Source: Wylensekiella montiformis
GTDB lineage: Bacteria > Bacillota > Negativicutes > Selenomonadales > Selenomonadaceae
Assembly: GCF_009697385.1 (NCBI RefSeq)
Contig: NZ_VUNL01000006.1
Span: 62,001 to 126,000, forward strand
Direction: 5' to 3'
DNA: 64,000 bases
The notes under the pieces: generated by a model
Database searches by the model: none
Told to the model about the DNA's origin: nothing
What the model saw: only the letters and a program-made list of their open reading frames with translations
Translations under genes and position numbers: made by a program
Shown: positions 57,050-64,000 of the stretch, one piece after another
How positions within the stretch are numbered: position 1 is the first letter of the stretch
How the letters are laid out: each line of letters starts with the position of its first letter

Positions 57050-58297
57050 TCAGCCCTCCACGTAATGACTGAAGCTCCCTATCACCAACTGGGGGAATTC
57101 CTTATGCAACGTTTCCAAAAAGGCGCGCGTTCCCACTGTTTTCCCGGCCGGTTTCGGCATAATATCCAGAAAAGCGTCCGGATCAATGTTCAAGTTGCGT
57201 ACCTGAATCATCTGCACCGGCAGTTCACGGAAAAAGTTCTGCCACGCAGCCAGCTCCTCCTCGCGATCATTGAATCCTGGAAAATACAGCAGATTCAGCG
57301 AAACATAAACGCCATGATCGAGCGCATACCGAATGGACGACCGGACTTGTTCCAAATGATAATTCGCCCGGTAATAGGCATCATATCCCTCATCCCGTGC
57401 GCTGATGATGGACACGCGCAGGGAATCCAGTCCGGCATCGACGATTTTTCGGATTCCCTCCGTCCAGCCGGCATTCGAATTCATATTAATCTGGCCTTTT
57501 CCTGTTTTCGCGCGAATCAGCCGAATCCCTGCCGCAATATTGTCCGCAGCCAAAGACGGTTCCCCCTCACATCCCTGGCCAAAACTGATAATGCCATCAG
57601 GTGCAACGGACAGATGATAAATACCTACCTCGGCAATCTCCTCCGGTGTCGGACGAAAACGAATCCGTTCCTGCGGCGAAGGACAGCATTCCGCCGGCTG
57701 CAGCGAAATGCAGCCAAAACAGTTGGCGTTGCAAACCGGAGAAGTGGGAATCCCGCATTCCCAGCGGCGGTAAAACAGATTCTGCGCCGTACAGCAATGC
57801 CATTTCAAGCTGCACCCTCCGACCTGTTCGACAATGCGATTGCCCGGCAGGTCTTTTTTGGTGCGGCGAACCAGTTTCTTAAGTTCCTTCGTATTGTAAT
57901 GAGCAGGGTCCCATTTGTCATTTTCATCCGTATAAACCGCTGCACAATAAAGCTCATCCCGATAAACAACAACCGCCGTATAACCATAAAGCGGAAGGCG
58001 GGCTGCGCCTTCCTGCCGTTCATAAGCTGGAAGATACAATCTGGTATAGCCGGCGGGAAGAATGGCCGCTACAGCCATTCCGCGAATCGGCAACACTTCC
58101 CCTTCCCCGCTCATCCCCACCGCGAGATGATCCGGCAGCAGCATAAGGTCAGCGCTTTCCGGCAAGGGAATGAGGTCTTCGGGCGTCAGGCGGACATTCT
58201 CTCTGCCGGTCCGCCCCATCCCTGTCAGTCCCGGCGCATCCAGAATATTTCCCTTTTCATCCGCATAAACCGCGGTAATCCGGTCAGACTTCGTCAT
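57050..58297 (-). CDS. Radical SAM protein with a distinct N-terminal domain
   Basis: A predicted [4Fe-4S] SAM enzyme of 415 residues. The cluster motif is CNANCFGC near residue 189 (C-x3-C-x2-C). It is flanked by more cysteines, GGCSLKWHCC and WECGIP before and AECCPSP after, which could hold another cluster. The first roughly 160 residues form an unrecognised N-terminal domain. The core includes ISFGQGCEGEP and INMNSNAGWTEGIRKIV. The ATG overlaps the pth stop by 14 bp after GGGAGG. It may act on ribosomes, tRNA or a peptide given the pth partner, but this is inference. Confidence 0.85.
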   Translation of the reverse strand: MTKSDRITAVYADEKGNILDAPGLTGMGRTGRENVRLTPEDLIPLPESADLMLLPDHLAVGMSGEGEVLPIRGMAVAAILPAGYTRLYLPAYERQEGAARLPLYGYTAVVVYRDELYCAAVYTDENDKWDPAHYNTKELKKLVRRTKKDLPGNRIVEQVGGCSLKWHCCTAQNLFYRRWECGIPTSPVCNANCFGCISLQPAECCPSPQERIRFRPTPEEIAEVGIYHLSVAPDGIISFGQGCEGEPSLAADNIAAGIRLIRAKTGKGQINMNSNAGWTEGIRKIVDAGLDSLRVSIISARDEGYDAYYRANYHLEQVRSSIRYALDHGVYVSLNLLYFPGFNDREEELAAWQNFFRELPVQMIQVRNLNIDPDAFLDIMPKPAGKTVGTRAFLETLHKEFPQLVIGSFSHYVEG

Positions 58298-58904
58298 GCG
58301 TTTCCTCCCTCTTTTCCGCTTTTTCCTTAGCCGCTTTCTTTTTTCTGGGATTAAACCGGTTCATGGCCATATCCGCTCCCTCCTGCACAATACATTCCAC
58401 TGCAGGAAGCAAATATTGTATCGCATCCTTTACCCGCGGTACCTCATCCTCAGAAAAAGGCGCCAGCACATGATGAACAACCGTCCAGCCCGGAAGAGGA
58501 CGTCCGATGCCGATACGCACCCGGACAAAATGCTCATCGCCCACATGCGCCAGAACCGATTTAATGCCATTATGTCCTCCTGCGCTTCCCTTTTTTCGGA
58601 TGCGGACCACACCAGCCGGAATATCCATATCATCATGAACGACGATCAGATCTTCCGGCTCCAGCTTATACCAGTCCATAAGCGGACCGATCGCTCTACC
58701 GCTCTCGTTCATATAGGTCTGAGGCTTGACCAGCAGCACCTTCTCCGCTCCGATCCGCGCCTCCGCCACCAACGCATTTTCCTTCTGTTTCCATCCGGAA
58801 GCACCAAGATGCCCGGCCAAAGCATCCACAAAAAGAAATCCTGCATTATGCTTTGTTTTCGCATATTCATTTCCTGGATTTCCCAGGCCTGCAATCATCT
58901 TCAT
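58284..58904 (-). CDS. pth: Peptidyl-tRNA hydrolase
   Basis: Releases tRNA from stalled peptidyl-tRNA. The ATG at 58904, 10 bp after AGGAG, gives 206 residues (MKMIAGLGNPGNEYAKTKHNAGF), with the catalytic His in KHNAGF. The motifs VHDDMDIPAG and GGHNGIKSV are present. The C-terminus is extended by a Lys-rich tail that overlaps the next gene. It lies downstream of uppP's terminator with no strong promoter seen. Confidence 0.95.
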   Translation of the reverse strand: MKMIAGLGNPGNEYAKTKHNAGFLFVDALAGHLGASGWKQKENALVAEARIGAEKVLLVKPQTYMNESGRAIGPLMDWYKLEPEDLIVVHDDMDIPAGVVRIRKKGSAGGHNGIKSVLAHVGDEHFVRVRIGIGRPLPGWTVVHHVLAPFSEDEVPRVKDAIQYLLPAVECIVQEGADMAMNRFNPRKKKAAKEKAEKREETHDEV

Positions 58905-58977
58905 CTCCGCCAAACTCCTTTATCCGATGCTAACGGGTGATAAGACTCCCCCCGACTCGGTTTCATTTGATCCTGCG

Positions 58978-59007
58978 AAAAAATCCCCGCCGTCTTTCCC
59001 GGCGGGG
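58978..59007 (-). terminator. Terminator of uppP
   Basis: On the minus strand CCCCGCCG and CGGCGGGG form a stem with a short loop, followed by ATTTTTT. Confidence 0.9.
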
Positions 59008-59037
59008 AACCTTTACCTGCCTATTATATCATATCTC

Positions 59038-59886
59038 TCAGCAGTCTGCAGTAGGATCGCCGATCAGAAACAAATACGCCAGCACGACAAGGCCGAGCGC
59101 GATCCGGTACCAGCCGAATGCCTTGAAGTCATTGGTCTTAATATAACTAAGCAAAAATTTAATGGACAGAATAGAAACAATAAATGCCGTCACCATGCCA
59201 ACGATCAGAATGATGATTTCCGCGCCGGTATAATGAAACCCAAACTTAACCATTTTCAACAGACTCGCACCAAACATAACCGGAATGGCCAGAAAAAAAG
59301 TAAACTCCGCCGCCACATAACGGCTGGCGCCAAAAAGAATACCGCCGAGGATCGTTGCACCGGAACGACTTGTGCCCGGCACCAGCGACAGCACCTGAAA
59401 AACGCCGATAATGAATGCCGTCTTATAATCCAGTCTGGATAAATCCGAAATACGCGGGCGGCGATGTTTGTTGTAATTTTCCACCACGATAAACAGGATG
59501 CCGTAAAGAATCAGAGTAAATGACACAACAGGAGCAGTCATGAAATGCTTTTCCATATAATCGTTGAACAACAGACCGATAACGGCAGCCGGCAGGCAGG
59601 CGAGAATTACCTTGCTCCACAGGCGGACCGTCTCCTTTTTTTCCTGACGTGACTTCCAGGATGACCACGGATTCAACTTCTCAAAATTTAAAGCGACAAC
59701 GGCCAGAATCGCCCCAAGCTGAATGACCACCAGAAACATATCCATGAACTGCTTGGATACATCCAGTCTGACAAACTCATCCACCAAAATCATATGTCCT
59801 GTGCTGGAAACAGGAAGCCATTCGGTCAATCCTTCGACCACACCGAACAAAATGGTCTTAATCAGTTCCATAATACTTAAATCCAC
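59038..59886 (-). CDS. uppP: Undecaprenyl-diphosphatase
   Basis: Membrane enzyme that recycles undecaprenyl pyrophosphate for cell-wall synthesis and gives bacitracin resistance. It has 282 residues and several hydrophobic helices. The two family motifs are [17 protein letters not shown] near residue 14 and [13 protein letters not shown] near 160. The GTG start at 59886 follows GGAGG by 9 bp. It has a terminator and a probable extended -10 upstream. Also called bacA. Confidence 0.96.
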   Translation of the reverse strand: MDLSIMELIKTILFGVVEGLTEWLPVSSTGHMILVDEFVRLDVSKQFMDMFLVVIQLGAILAVVALNFEKLNPWSSWKSRQEKKETVRLWSKVILACLPAAVIGLLFNDYMEKHFMTAPVVSFTLILYGILFIVVENYNKHRRPRISDLSRLDYKTAFIIGVFQVLSLVPGTSRSGATILGGILFGASRYVAAEFTFFLAIPVMFGASLLKMVKFGFHYTGAEIIILIVGMVTAFIVSILSIKFLLSYIKTNDFKAFGWYRIALGLVVLAYLFLIGDPTADC

Positions 59887-59941
59887 TGTGAATTCCCTCC
59901 TGAATAATCAATCGGCACAAAGCTGTGCACAAGCAGATTTC

Positions 59942-59947
59942 ATTATA
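59942..59947 (-). promoter_or_regulatory. Probable -10 of uppP
   Basis: An extended -10, TGCTATAAT, on the minus strand, with no good -35. A short inverted repeat GCATAG/CTATGC lies just upstream. Confidence 0.35.
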
Positions 59948-60043
59948 GCATAGCCAATAAGACTATGCATGACTTTCCGGAAGATTTTCGCTGAAATTTT
60001 ATTCTTTTGTGTGAGCCGGTTACGGAATCCGCCCTTCTTCTTT

Positions 60044-60052
60044 TGCTACAAT
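60044..60052 (+). promoter_or_regulatory. Probable extended -10 of trxA
   Basis: TGcTACAAT at 60044-60052, about 72 bp before the ATG. No clear -35. Confidence 0.4.
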
Positions 60053-60124
60053 CAAAGCACAGCAAGGAAAGACCTGCACATATACCAATAAAATATCCCA
60101 CCCATAGTTCAGGAGGAAACAACC

Positions 60125-60433
60125 ATGTCCACAACGATTATCACAAAAGAAAATTTTCAGGAAGAAGTACTGCATTCTCATCAAACCGTGCTGATCGACT
60201 TCTGGGCAGACTGGTGCGGCCCATGCCGCATGCTCTCGCCGATCATCGATCAGGTGGCCGCTGATCACAGCGACATAAAAATCGGCAAGGTGAACGTCGA
60301 CGAACAGCCGGAGCTGGCAGCCCGCTTTGGCGTCATGAGCATCCCTACGCTCGTTGTCTTCCGCAACGGAGAAAAGGCCGGAGAATCCGTCGGCCTCATT
60401 CCCAAGGAGCAAGTAGAAGCACTGCTTCGTTGA
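60125..60433 (+). CDS. trxA: Thioredoxin
   Basis: A small disulfide reductant of 102 residues. The active site is WCGPC in FWADWCGPCRMLSP, with the usual cis-Pro in SIPTLVVF. ATG 60125 follows CAGGAGG. It is monocistronic, divergent from uppP, and ends at a strong terminator. No reductase gene is adjacent. Confidence 0.96.
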   Translation: MSTTIITKENFQEEVLHSHQTVLIDFWADWCGPCRMLSPIIDQVAADHSDIKIGKVNVDEQPELAARFGVMSIPTLVVFRNGEKAGESVGLIPKEQVEALLR

Positions 60434-60460
60434 ACGCAGCTGCATTCCGAACAATCCAAA

Positions 60461-60506
60461 ACGACCCTTTCAGACCGGAATTTCTCTTCCGGTCTGAAAG
60501 GGTCGT
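60461..60506. terminator. Bidirectional terminator between trxA and the Crp/Fnr gene
   Basis: A 20 bp stem ACGACCCTTTCAGACCGGAA with a six-base loop, and T runs on both sides, between convergent genes. Confidence 0.85.
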
Positions 60507-60548
60507 TTCTGCTATATTCTATCCTTCTACAGGCCATGGTTTCGGGCC

Positions 60549-61229
60549 TCATCCAGCCCTCCTGACAAGCGCCTGACGATCCACCAGTCGGATACATCCG
60601 CGCGACGTTTTAATCCAGCCTTCCTGACTGAAATACTTCACCAGACGGCTGACGACTTCACGCGCCGTTCCCATAAAACGGGCAATTTGCTCATGCGTCA
60701 AATGAATTTCATCGCCGCCTTCCTTTTCACTTTCCTCAAGCAAAAAGATTGCCAATCTGCGATCCGCTGACAAAAACAGCACCTGCTGCATCTTCCAAAG
60801 CATGTCTGATAACCGCTGTGCAGCCAGTTCATAGCCATAGCAACGCACATAGATATTGGCATCAGCCAGCTGGCGAAATGCTGTTGCATCCGTCAAAAGG
60901 ACATCTGTATCCTCCTCCGCATCAATATAGACATCAAAGGTAACAGCATCCAGTGCGCAGGACGCCGACAAAATGCCAACATCATCAGGAAACAGGCGAT
61001 ACAGCGTCACTTCCCGCCCGTCTTCCGACATGGTATAGACACGCAGCTGACCTTTTTTGATCAGCATAACGCCGATGCAATCCAACGGGCCTTGATGAAC
61101 CTGAACCCCCCGATCGTAATGAACCGGATTCGTATGGGTACTGATCAGATTTCGTTCTTTTCCGGACAGATGCGGCCAAAAGTTAAAATGCCGGATAAAC
61201 AGATCCGTATAGACCGGATTCTCTTTCAT
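60549..61229 (-). CDS. Crp/Fnr-family transcriptional regulator
   Basis: A regulator of 226 residues from ATG 61229, which follows AAGGAG. The cyclic-nucleotide-binding-like domain covers about 20-130 (with VMLIKKGQLRVY). A winged helix-turn-helix ends the protein: LTHEQIARFMGTAREVVSRLVKYF. The N-terminal cysteine cluster of Fnr is absent, so it is unlikely to sense O2 by an Fe-S cluster. It begins 42 bp after prs on the same strand and may share its transcript. The effector is unknown. Confidence 0.9.
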   Translation of the reverse strand: MKENPVYTDLFIRHFNFWPHLSGKERNLISTHTNPVHYDRGVQVHQGPLDCIGVMLIKKGQLRVYTMSEDGREVTLYRLFPDDVGILSASCALDAVTFDVYIDAEEDTDVLLTDATAFRQLADANIYVRCYGYELAAQRLSDMLWKMQQVLFLSADRRLAIFLLEESEKEGGDEIHLTHEQIARFMGTAREVVSRLVKYFSQEGWIKTSRGCIRLVDRQALVRRAG

Positions 61230-61271
61230 CGGAAAAACTCCTTCCGCCATGCGGAATGAAACGGCATGCCG

Positions 61272-62219
61272 TTAACGGAACAGCTGGCTGACGGAACGAT
61301 GACTCTGGATACGCATGATAACATCGCCCAAGGCATCGGCCAGAGACAAGGTAACGATCTTTTCGGATTTCTTTTCCGGCGGAAGCGGGATCGTATTCGT
61401 GATGACAAGCTTCTCGATGGGGGATTCATTAATCCGTGCCACAGCGGGATCGCTGAGAATCGCATGTGAGCAGGAGGCAAAGATCCGCTTGGCACCGCGT
61501 TTCTCCAGTGCGCGGGCGCCCTCGCAAAGAGAACCGGCCGTATCAACGATATCGTCAATGATGACAGCCGTTTTTCCTTCCACATCACCAATGAGGTTCA
61601 TGACCTCTGCACAGCCCGGCTTCGGGCGGCGTTTTTCAATGATAGCAATCGGCGCATGAAGATGGTCTGCAAGAACACGTGCCCGCGTCACTCCGCCGAG
61701 ATCCGGGGAAACGACGACAACATCCTCCAGCTTCTGCTCACGGAAATAATTGGCAATGACCGGTGCTGCGGCCAAATGATCCACCGGAATATCGAAAAAG
61801 CCCTGAATCTGACCGGCATGAAGGTCCACCGTCACCACGCGGGTCACACCAGCCGTGACCATCAGATTCGCGACCAGCTTGGCGGAAATCGGCTCGCGTC
61901 CGCGAGTCTTGCGATCCTGACGGGCATAGGCATAATACGGCACAACAGCCGTGATGCTGTGTGCAGAAGCGCGCTTGCAGGCATCCGCCATAATCAGCAA
62001 TTCCATGAGGTTGTCATTCACCGGATAAGAAGTCGGCTGAATGATGAAAATATCCTTGCCGCGGATACTCTCGCTGATCATGACCTGCGTTTCCCCGTTG
62101 TTGAAATGACCGACGTATGCATCACAGAGATTTACACCGATGTGATCGGCGATTTCCTTTGCCAGCTCCGGATTCGCATTACCGGTCAGGATGCATAAGT
62201 TTCCAGTGTCTAAAGCCAT
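61272..62219 (-). CDS. prs: Ribose-phosphate pyrophosphokinase
   Basis: Makes PRPP from ribose-5-phosphate and ATP for nucleotide, His and Trp synthesis. The ATG at 62219, after GGAGG, gives 315 residues, the class I length. [17 protein letters not shown], the regulatory flexible-loop region [11 protein letters not shown], and the PRPP loop [13 protein letters not shown] are present. Its own promoter with a dyad lies in the 150 bp gap after glmU. The glmU-prs order is common in Firmicutes. Confidence 0.97.
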   Translation of the reverse strand: MALDTGNLCILTGNANPELAKEIADHIGVNLCDAYVGHFNNGETQVMISESIRGKDIFIIQPTSYPVNDNLMELLIMADACKRASAHSITAVVPYYAYARQDRKTRGREPISAKLVANLMVTAGVTRVVTVDLHAGQIQGFFDIPVDHLAAAPVIANYFREQKLEDVVVVSPDLGGVTRARVLADHLHAPIAIIEKRRPKPGCAEVMNLIGDVEGKTAVIIDDIVDTAGSLCEGARALEKRGAKRIFASCSHAILSDPAVARINESPIEKLVITNTIPLPPEKKSEKIVTLSLADALGDVIMRIQSHRSVSQLFR

Positions 62220-62292
62220 TTTGTAAAAATCCTCCAAACCATATTCTACTAGAAAATTTCTTCTCCCGGGCAGATCATTCCACCCTTATATA

Positions 62293-62311
62293 AAACAGTA
62301 TAGCACTGTTT
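62293..62311. promoter_or_regulatory. Dyad over the prs -10 (possible operator)
   Basis: AAACAGT and ACTGTTT, 5 bp apart, form a perfect inverted repeat covering the prs -10. Operator function is inferred. Confidence 0.4.
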
Positions 62312-62326
62312 ATACCCAATTGTCAT
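62297..62326 (-). promoter_or_regulatory. Promoter of prs
   Basis: -35 ATGACA (62321-62326), 18 bp spacer and extended -10 TGcTATACT (box at 62297-62302) on the minus strand. The leader is about 70 nt. Confidence 0.65.
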
Positions 62327-62369
62327 AAAGCTTTCCCGAAATGTGGATGCAAAAACATCCATTCTTTCC

Positions 62370-63737
62370 TTATTGGTCGCGCTTATCCGTCCATCCGTCA
62401 ATGTTCTTCTGGCGCGCGCGTGCAATAGCCAATGAACGGGCAGGAACTGTTTTTGTGATCGTCGAACCGGCACCGATATAAGCGCCGTCTTCTATCGTAA
62501 CCGGCGCAACGAGGTTCGAATTACAGCCGACAAAAGCATCATTGCCGATTTTCGTCCGATGCTTCGTCTTGCCATCATAATTGACCGTAATGGTGCCACA
62601 TCCCATATTCACGCGCTCACCCATATCGCAATCGCCGATATAAGAAAGATGCGGCAGTTTTGATCCTTTTCCGATGGTTGAATTCTTGACTTCGATGAAA
62701 TTGTCGATCTTAACCCCGTCGCAAATATGCGTATCCGGACGCAAATGAACGAACTGTCCCAGCTGGACATCATCGTCTACCCTGCAGTCATGGGCAAAAA
62801 GGAACTGGCCGGTCACCCGATTCCCCATCGTGACGTTCTGCAGGCGCACAGAAGGACCGATCTCGCACTGCATGCCGATTCTCGTCCCCTTTTCCAGCCA
62901 GGTCATCGGATAAATAACCGTATCCTGTCCGACCTCCACATCGCAGTCGATATAGGTGGTATCAGGATCCATGATCGTAACGCCGCCGGCCATGAGCTCC
63001 TCGTTCTTGCGGCGGCGCAAGATTTTCTCCGCTCCGGCAAGCTGCTGGCGTGAATTGATGCCGAGTGTCGATTCGTAATCGTCCGCTGCTACCGCCCATA
63101 TCTTTTCTCCCTGCTTTTGCAGAATCTCCAGTACGTCAGGCAGATAATATTCCCCCTGCGCGTTGTCGTTCGTCACCTGATCCAGCGACGCAAACAAAGC
63201 CCGCGCATCAAAGCAATAGATGCCGGAATTCACTTCGCGCACCTGAAGCTCCTCTTCGGTCGCGTCCTTATGTTCGACGATTTTCTGCACCGTTCCCGCC
63301 GGCGTGCGGATAATGCGCCCATACCCGGTCGCATCCGGCATGATTGCCGTAAGAACAGTCGCCTTTGCCCCAGCCTCGCGATGGGCATCATAAAGCTTCT
63401 TCAGCAAACCGCCCGTCAGCAGCGGAGTGTCGCCGCAGAGTACCATGACGGTTCCCGTTTCATTCTTCAATAATTCCTTTGTCTGCATGACTGCATGTCC
63501 GGTACCAAGCTGCTCCTTCTGCTCCACAAACTCCGCCTGACCGGCTAAAGCTTCGCGAACCTGCTCCCCGCCGAACCCGGTAACCACGATATTTCTTCTG
63601 GCACCAGCTTCTTTTGCCGCGTCAAGCACATGCTGAACCATTGCTTTGCCGGCGGCTTTATGAAGCACCTTGGGTAATTTCGATTTCATGCGGGTTCCTT
63701 TGCCAGCGGCAAGGATTACGGTAACTAAATCTGACAT
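62370..63737 (-). CDS. glmU: Bifunctional UDP-GlcNAc pyrophosphorylase / GlcN-1-P acetyltransferase
   Basis: Makes UDP-N-acetylglucosamine for peptidoglycan and lipopolysaccharide. The 455 residues are typical. The uridyltransferase half has LAAGKGTRMKSKLPKVLHK at the N-terminus and GDTPLL near 100. The C-terminal left-handed beta-helix (about 250-440) carries hexapeptide repeats and the acetyltransferase region KNSTIGKGSKLPHLSYIGD. ATG 63737 follows GGAGCAA. It starts 3 bp after a GntR/FCD-type regulator, so they are likely co-transcribed. Confidence 0.97.
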   Translation of the reverse strand: MSDLVTVILAAGKGTRMKSKLPKVLHKAAGKAMVQHVLDAAKEAGARRNIVVTGFGGEQVREALAGQAEFVEQKEQLGTGHAVMQTKELLKNETGTVMVLCGDTPLLTGGLLKKLYDAHREAGAKATVLTAIMPDATGYGRIIRTPAGTVQKIVEHKDATEEELQVREVNSGIYCFDARALFASLDQVTNDNAQGEYYLPDVLEILQKQGEKIWAVAADDYESTLGINSRQQLAGAEKILRRRKNEELMAGGVTIMDPDTTYIDCDVEVGQDTVIYPMTWLEKGTRIGMQCEIGPSVRLQNVTMGNRVTGQFLFAHDCRVDDDVQLGQFVHLRPDTHICDGVKIDNFIEVKNSTIGKGSKLPHLSYIGDCDMGERVNMGCGTITVNYDGKTKHRTKIGNDAFVGCNSNLVAPVTIEDGAYIGAGSTITKTVPARSLAIARARQKNIDGWTDKRDQ

Positions 63738-63740
63738 CGT

Positions 63741-64000
63741 TTATTGCTCCTTTATCTGTGCAGAACACGGCTTGTCCTCTGCTTTTTTCTTTCTGGATTT
63801 TGTTTTCCCTCTGGATTCGTTTTGCTTTTTCATGGCATCCATCGCTTTCAGCAAAGTCTTTTCCGAATTTTCCATATGGCGCTCAGCGGCCTTGCTGGCC
63901 GCTTTTCTATCCCCCTGAGCAATCGCTTCCACAATCGTGCGATGCTCATCCAGAGTAGCTTCCAGACGCCCCGGATACGACATGGACAAGGTGCGGAACC
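63741..64000 (-). CDS. GntR-family regulator, FCD-domain C-terminus (partial)
   Basis: The frame runs off the right edge. About 86 residues are visible and match the end of an FCD ligand-binding domain (PGRLEATLDEHRTIVEAIAQG, followed by ERHMENSE). A Lys-rich tail of about 30 residues follows. The DNA-binding N-terminus lies outside the window. It ends 3 bp before glmU, which suggests co-transcription. Confidence 0.75.
   Translation of the reverse strand, partial: FRTLSMSYPGRLEATLDEHRTIVEAIAQGDRKAASKAAERHMENSEKTLLKAMDAMKKQNESRGKTKSRKKKAEDKPCSAQIKEQ

Noticed and set aside
57029-58330. 433-residue plus-strand frame opposite the radical SAM gene
   Set aside because: It starts within the end of the chromate gene without a ribosome site and lies wholly antisense to conserved radical SAM motifs.

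Overview
The window reads as core chromosome from a diderm Firmicute, most likely of the class Negativicutes (inference). The gene set is Firmicute-like: addAB instead of recBCD, glmU-prs, smc-ftsY and a one-chain pyruvate:ferredoxin oxidoreductase. It also has an RND-type efflux pump with a membrane-fusion protein, which points to an outer membrane. Coding density is high and most genes lie on the minus strand. I see no prophage, insertion sequence, CRISPR array, integrase or defence island.

Layout. 1-5.3 kb: the tail of an unrecognised gene, a CorC-type membrane protein and pyruvate:ferredoxin oxidoreductase (nifJ). 5.8-11.7 kb: tRNA-Pro(CGG), an RND pump with its fusion protein, and a flavodiiron protein. 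11.8-16.5 kb: a small unknown protein, a two-component system, guaB and tRNA-Ala(GGC). 16.6-19.2 kb: rfbA-rfbC-rfbB for dTDP-sugar synthesis. 19.3-25.6 kb: a branched-chain amino acid operon, ilvN-ilvC-leuC-leuD-leuB-ilvB. 25.9-29.3 kb: mutY and a soluble FIST-domain chemoreceptor. 29.4-38.1 kb: lysR-smc-ftsY, an aminotransferase, an Rrf2 regulator and corA. 38.46-38.81 kb: tmRNA. 38.9-50.6 kb: sbcD-sbcC-addB-addA, a compact double-strand-break processing operon. 50.7-54.7 kb: a degenerate PaaK-like protein, cheR, hsp20 and a DUF438/hemerythrin/PAS protein. 54.9-57.0 kb: a LysR regulator with a split chromate-type transporter. 57.0-64.0 kb: a radical SAM protein overlapping pth, then uppP, trxA, a Crp/Fnr regulator, prs, glmU and the end of a GntR/FCD regulator.

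How the parts fit. PFOR and the flavodiiron protein indicate an anaerobe that detoxifies oxygen or NO, and the DUF438/hemerythrin/PAS protein could belong to the same response. rfbABC and uppP serve the cell envelope, and glmU and prs feed UDP-GlcNAc and PRPP pools. The ilv/leu operon covers much of valine, isoleucine and leucine synthesis but lacks ilvD and leuA here. Several promoters have clear -35/-10 boxes with 17-18 bp spacing. Those of guaB, prs and ssrA carry dyads overlapping the -10 and may be regulator sites.

The points most worth a second look are the PaaK-like protein that has lost its nucleotide-binding motifs and C-terminal domain beside cheR, the cysteine-rich radical SAM protein overlapping pth, the soluble FIST chemoreceptor, and the dyads at the ssrA, guaB and prs promoters. 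I did not find a clear new multi-gene system. Where start codons differ from the longest open frame, they were chosen from visible Shine-Dalgarno sequences.
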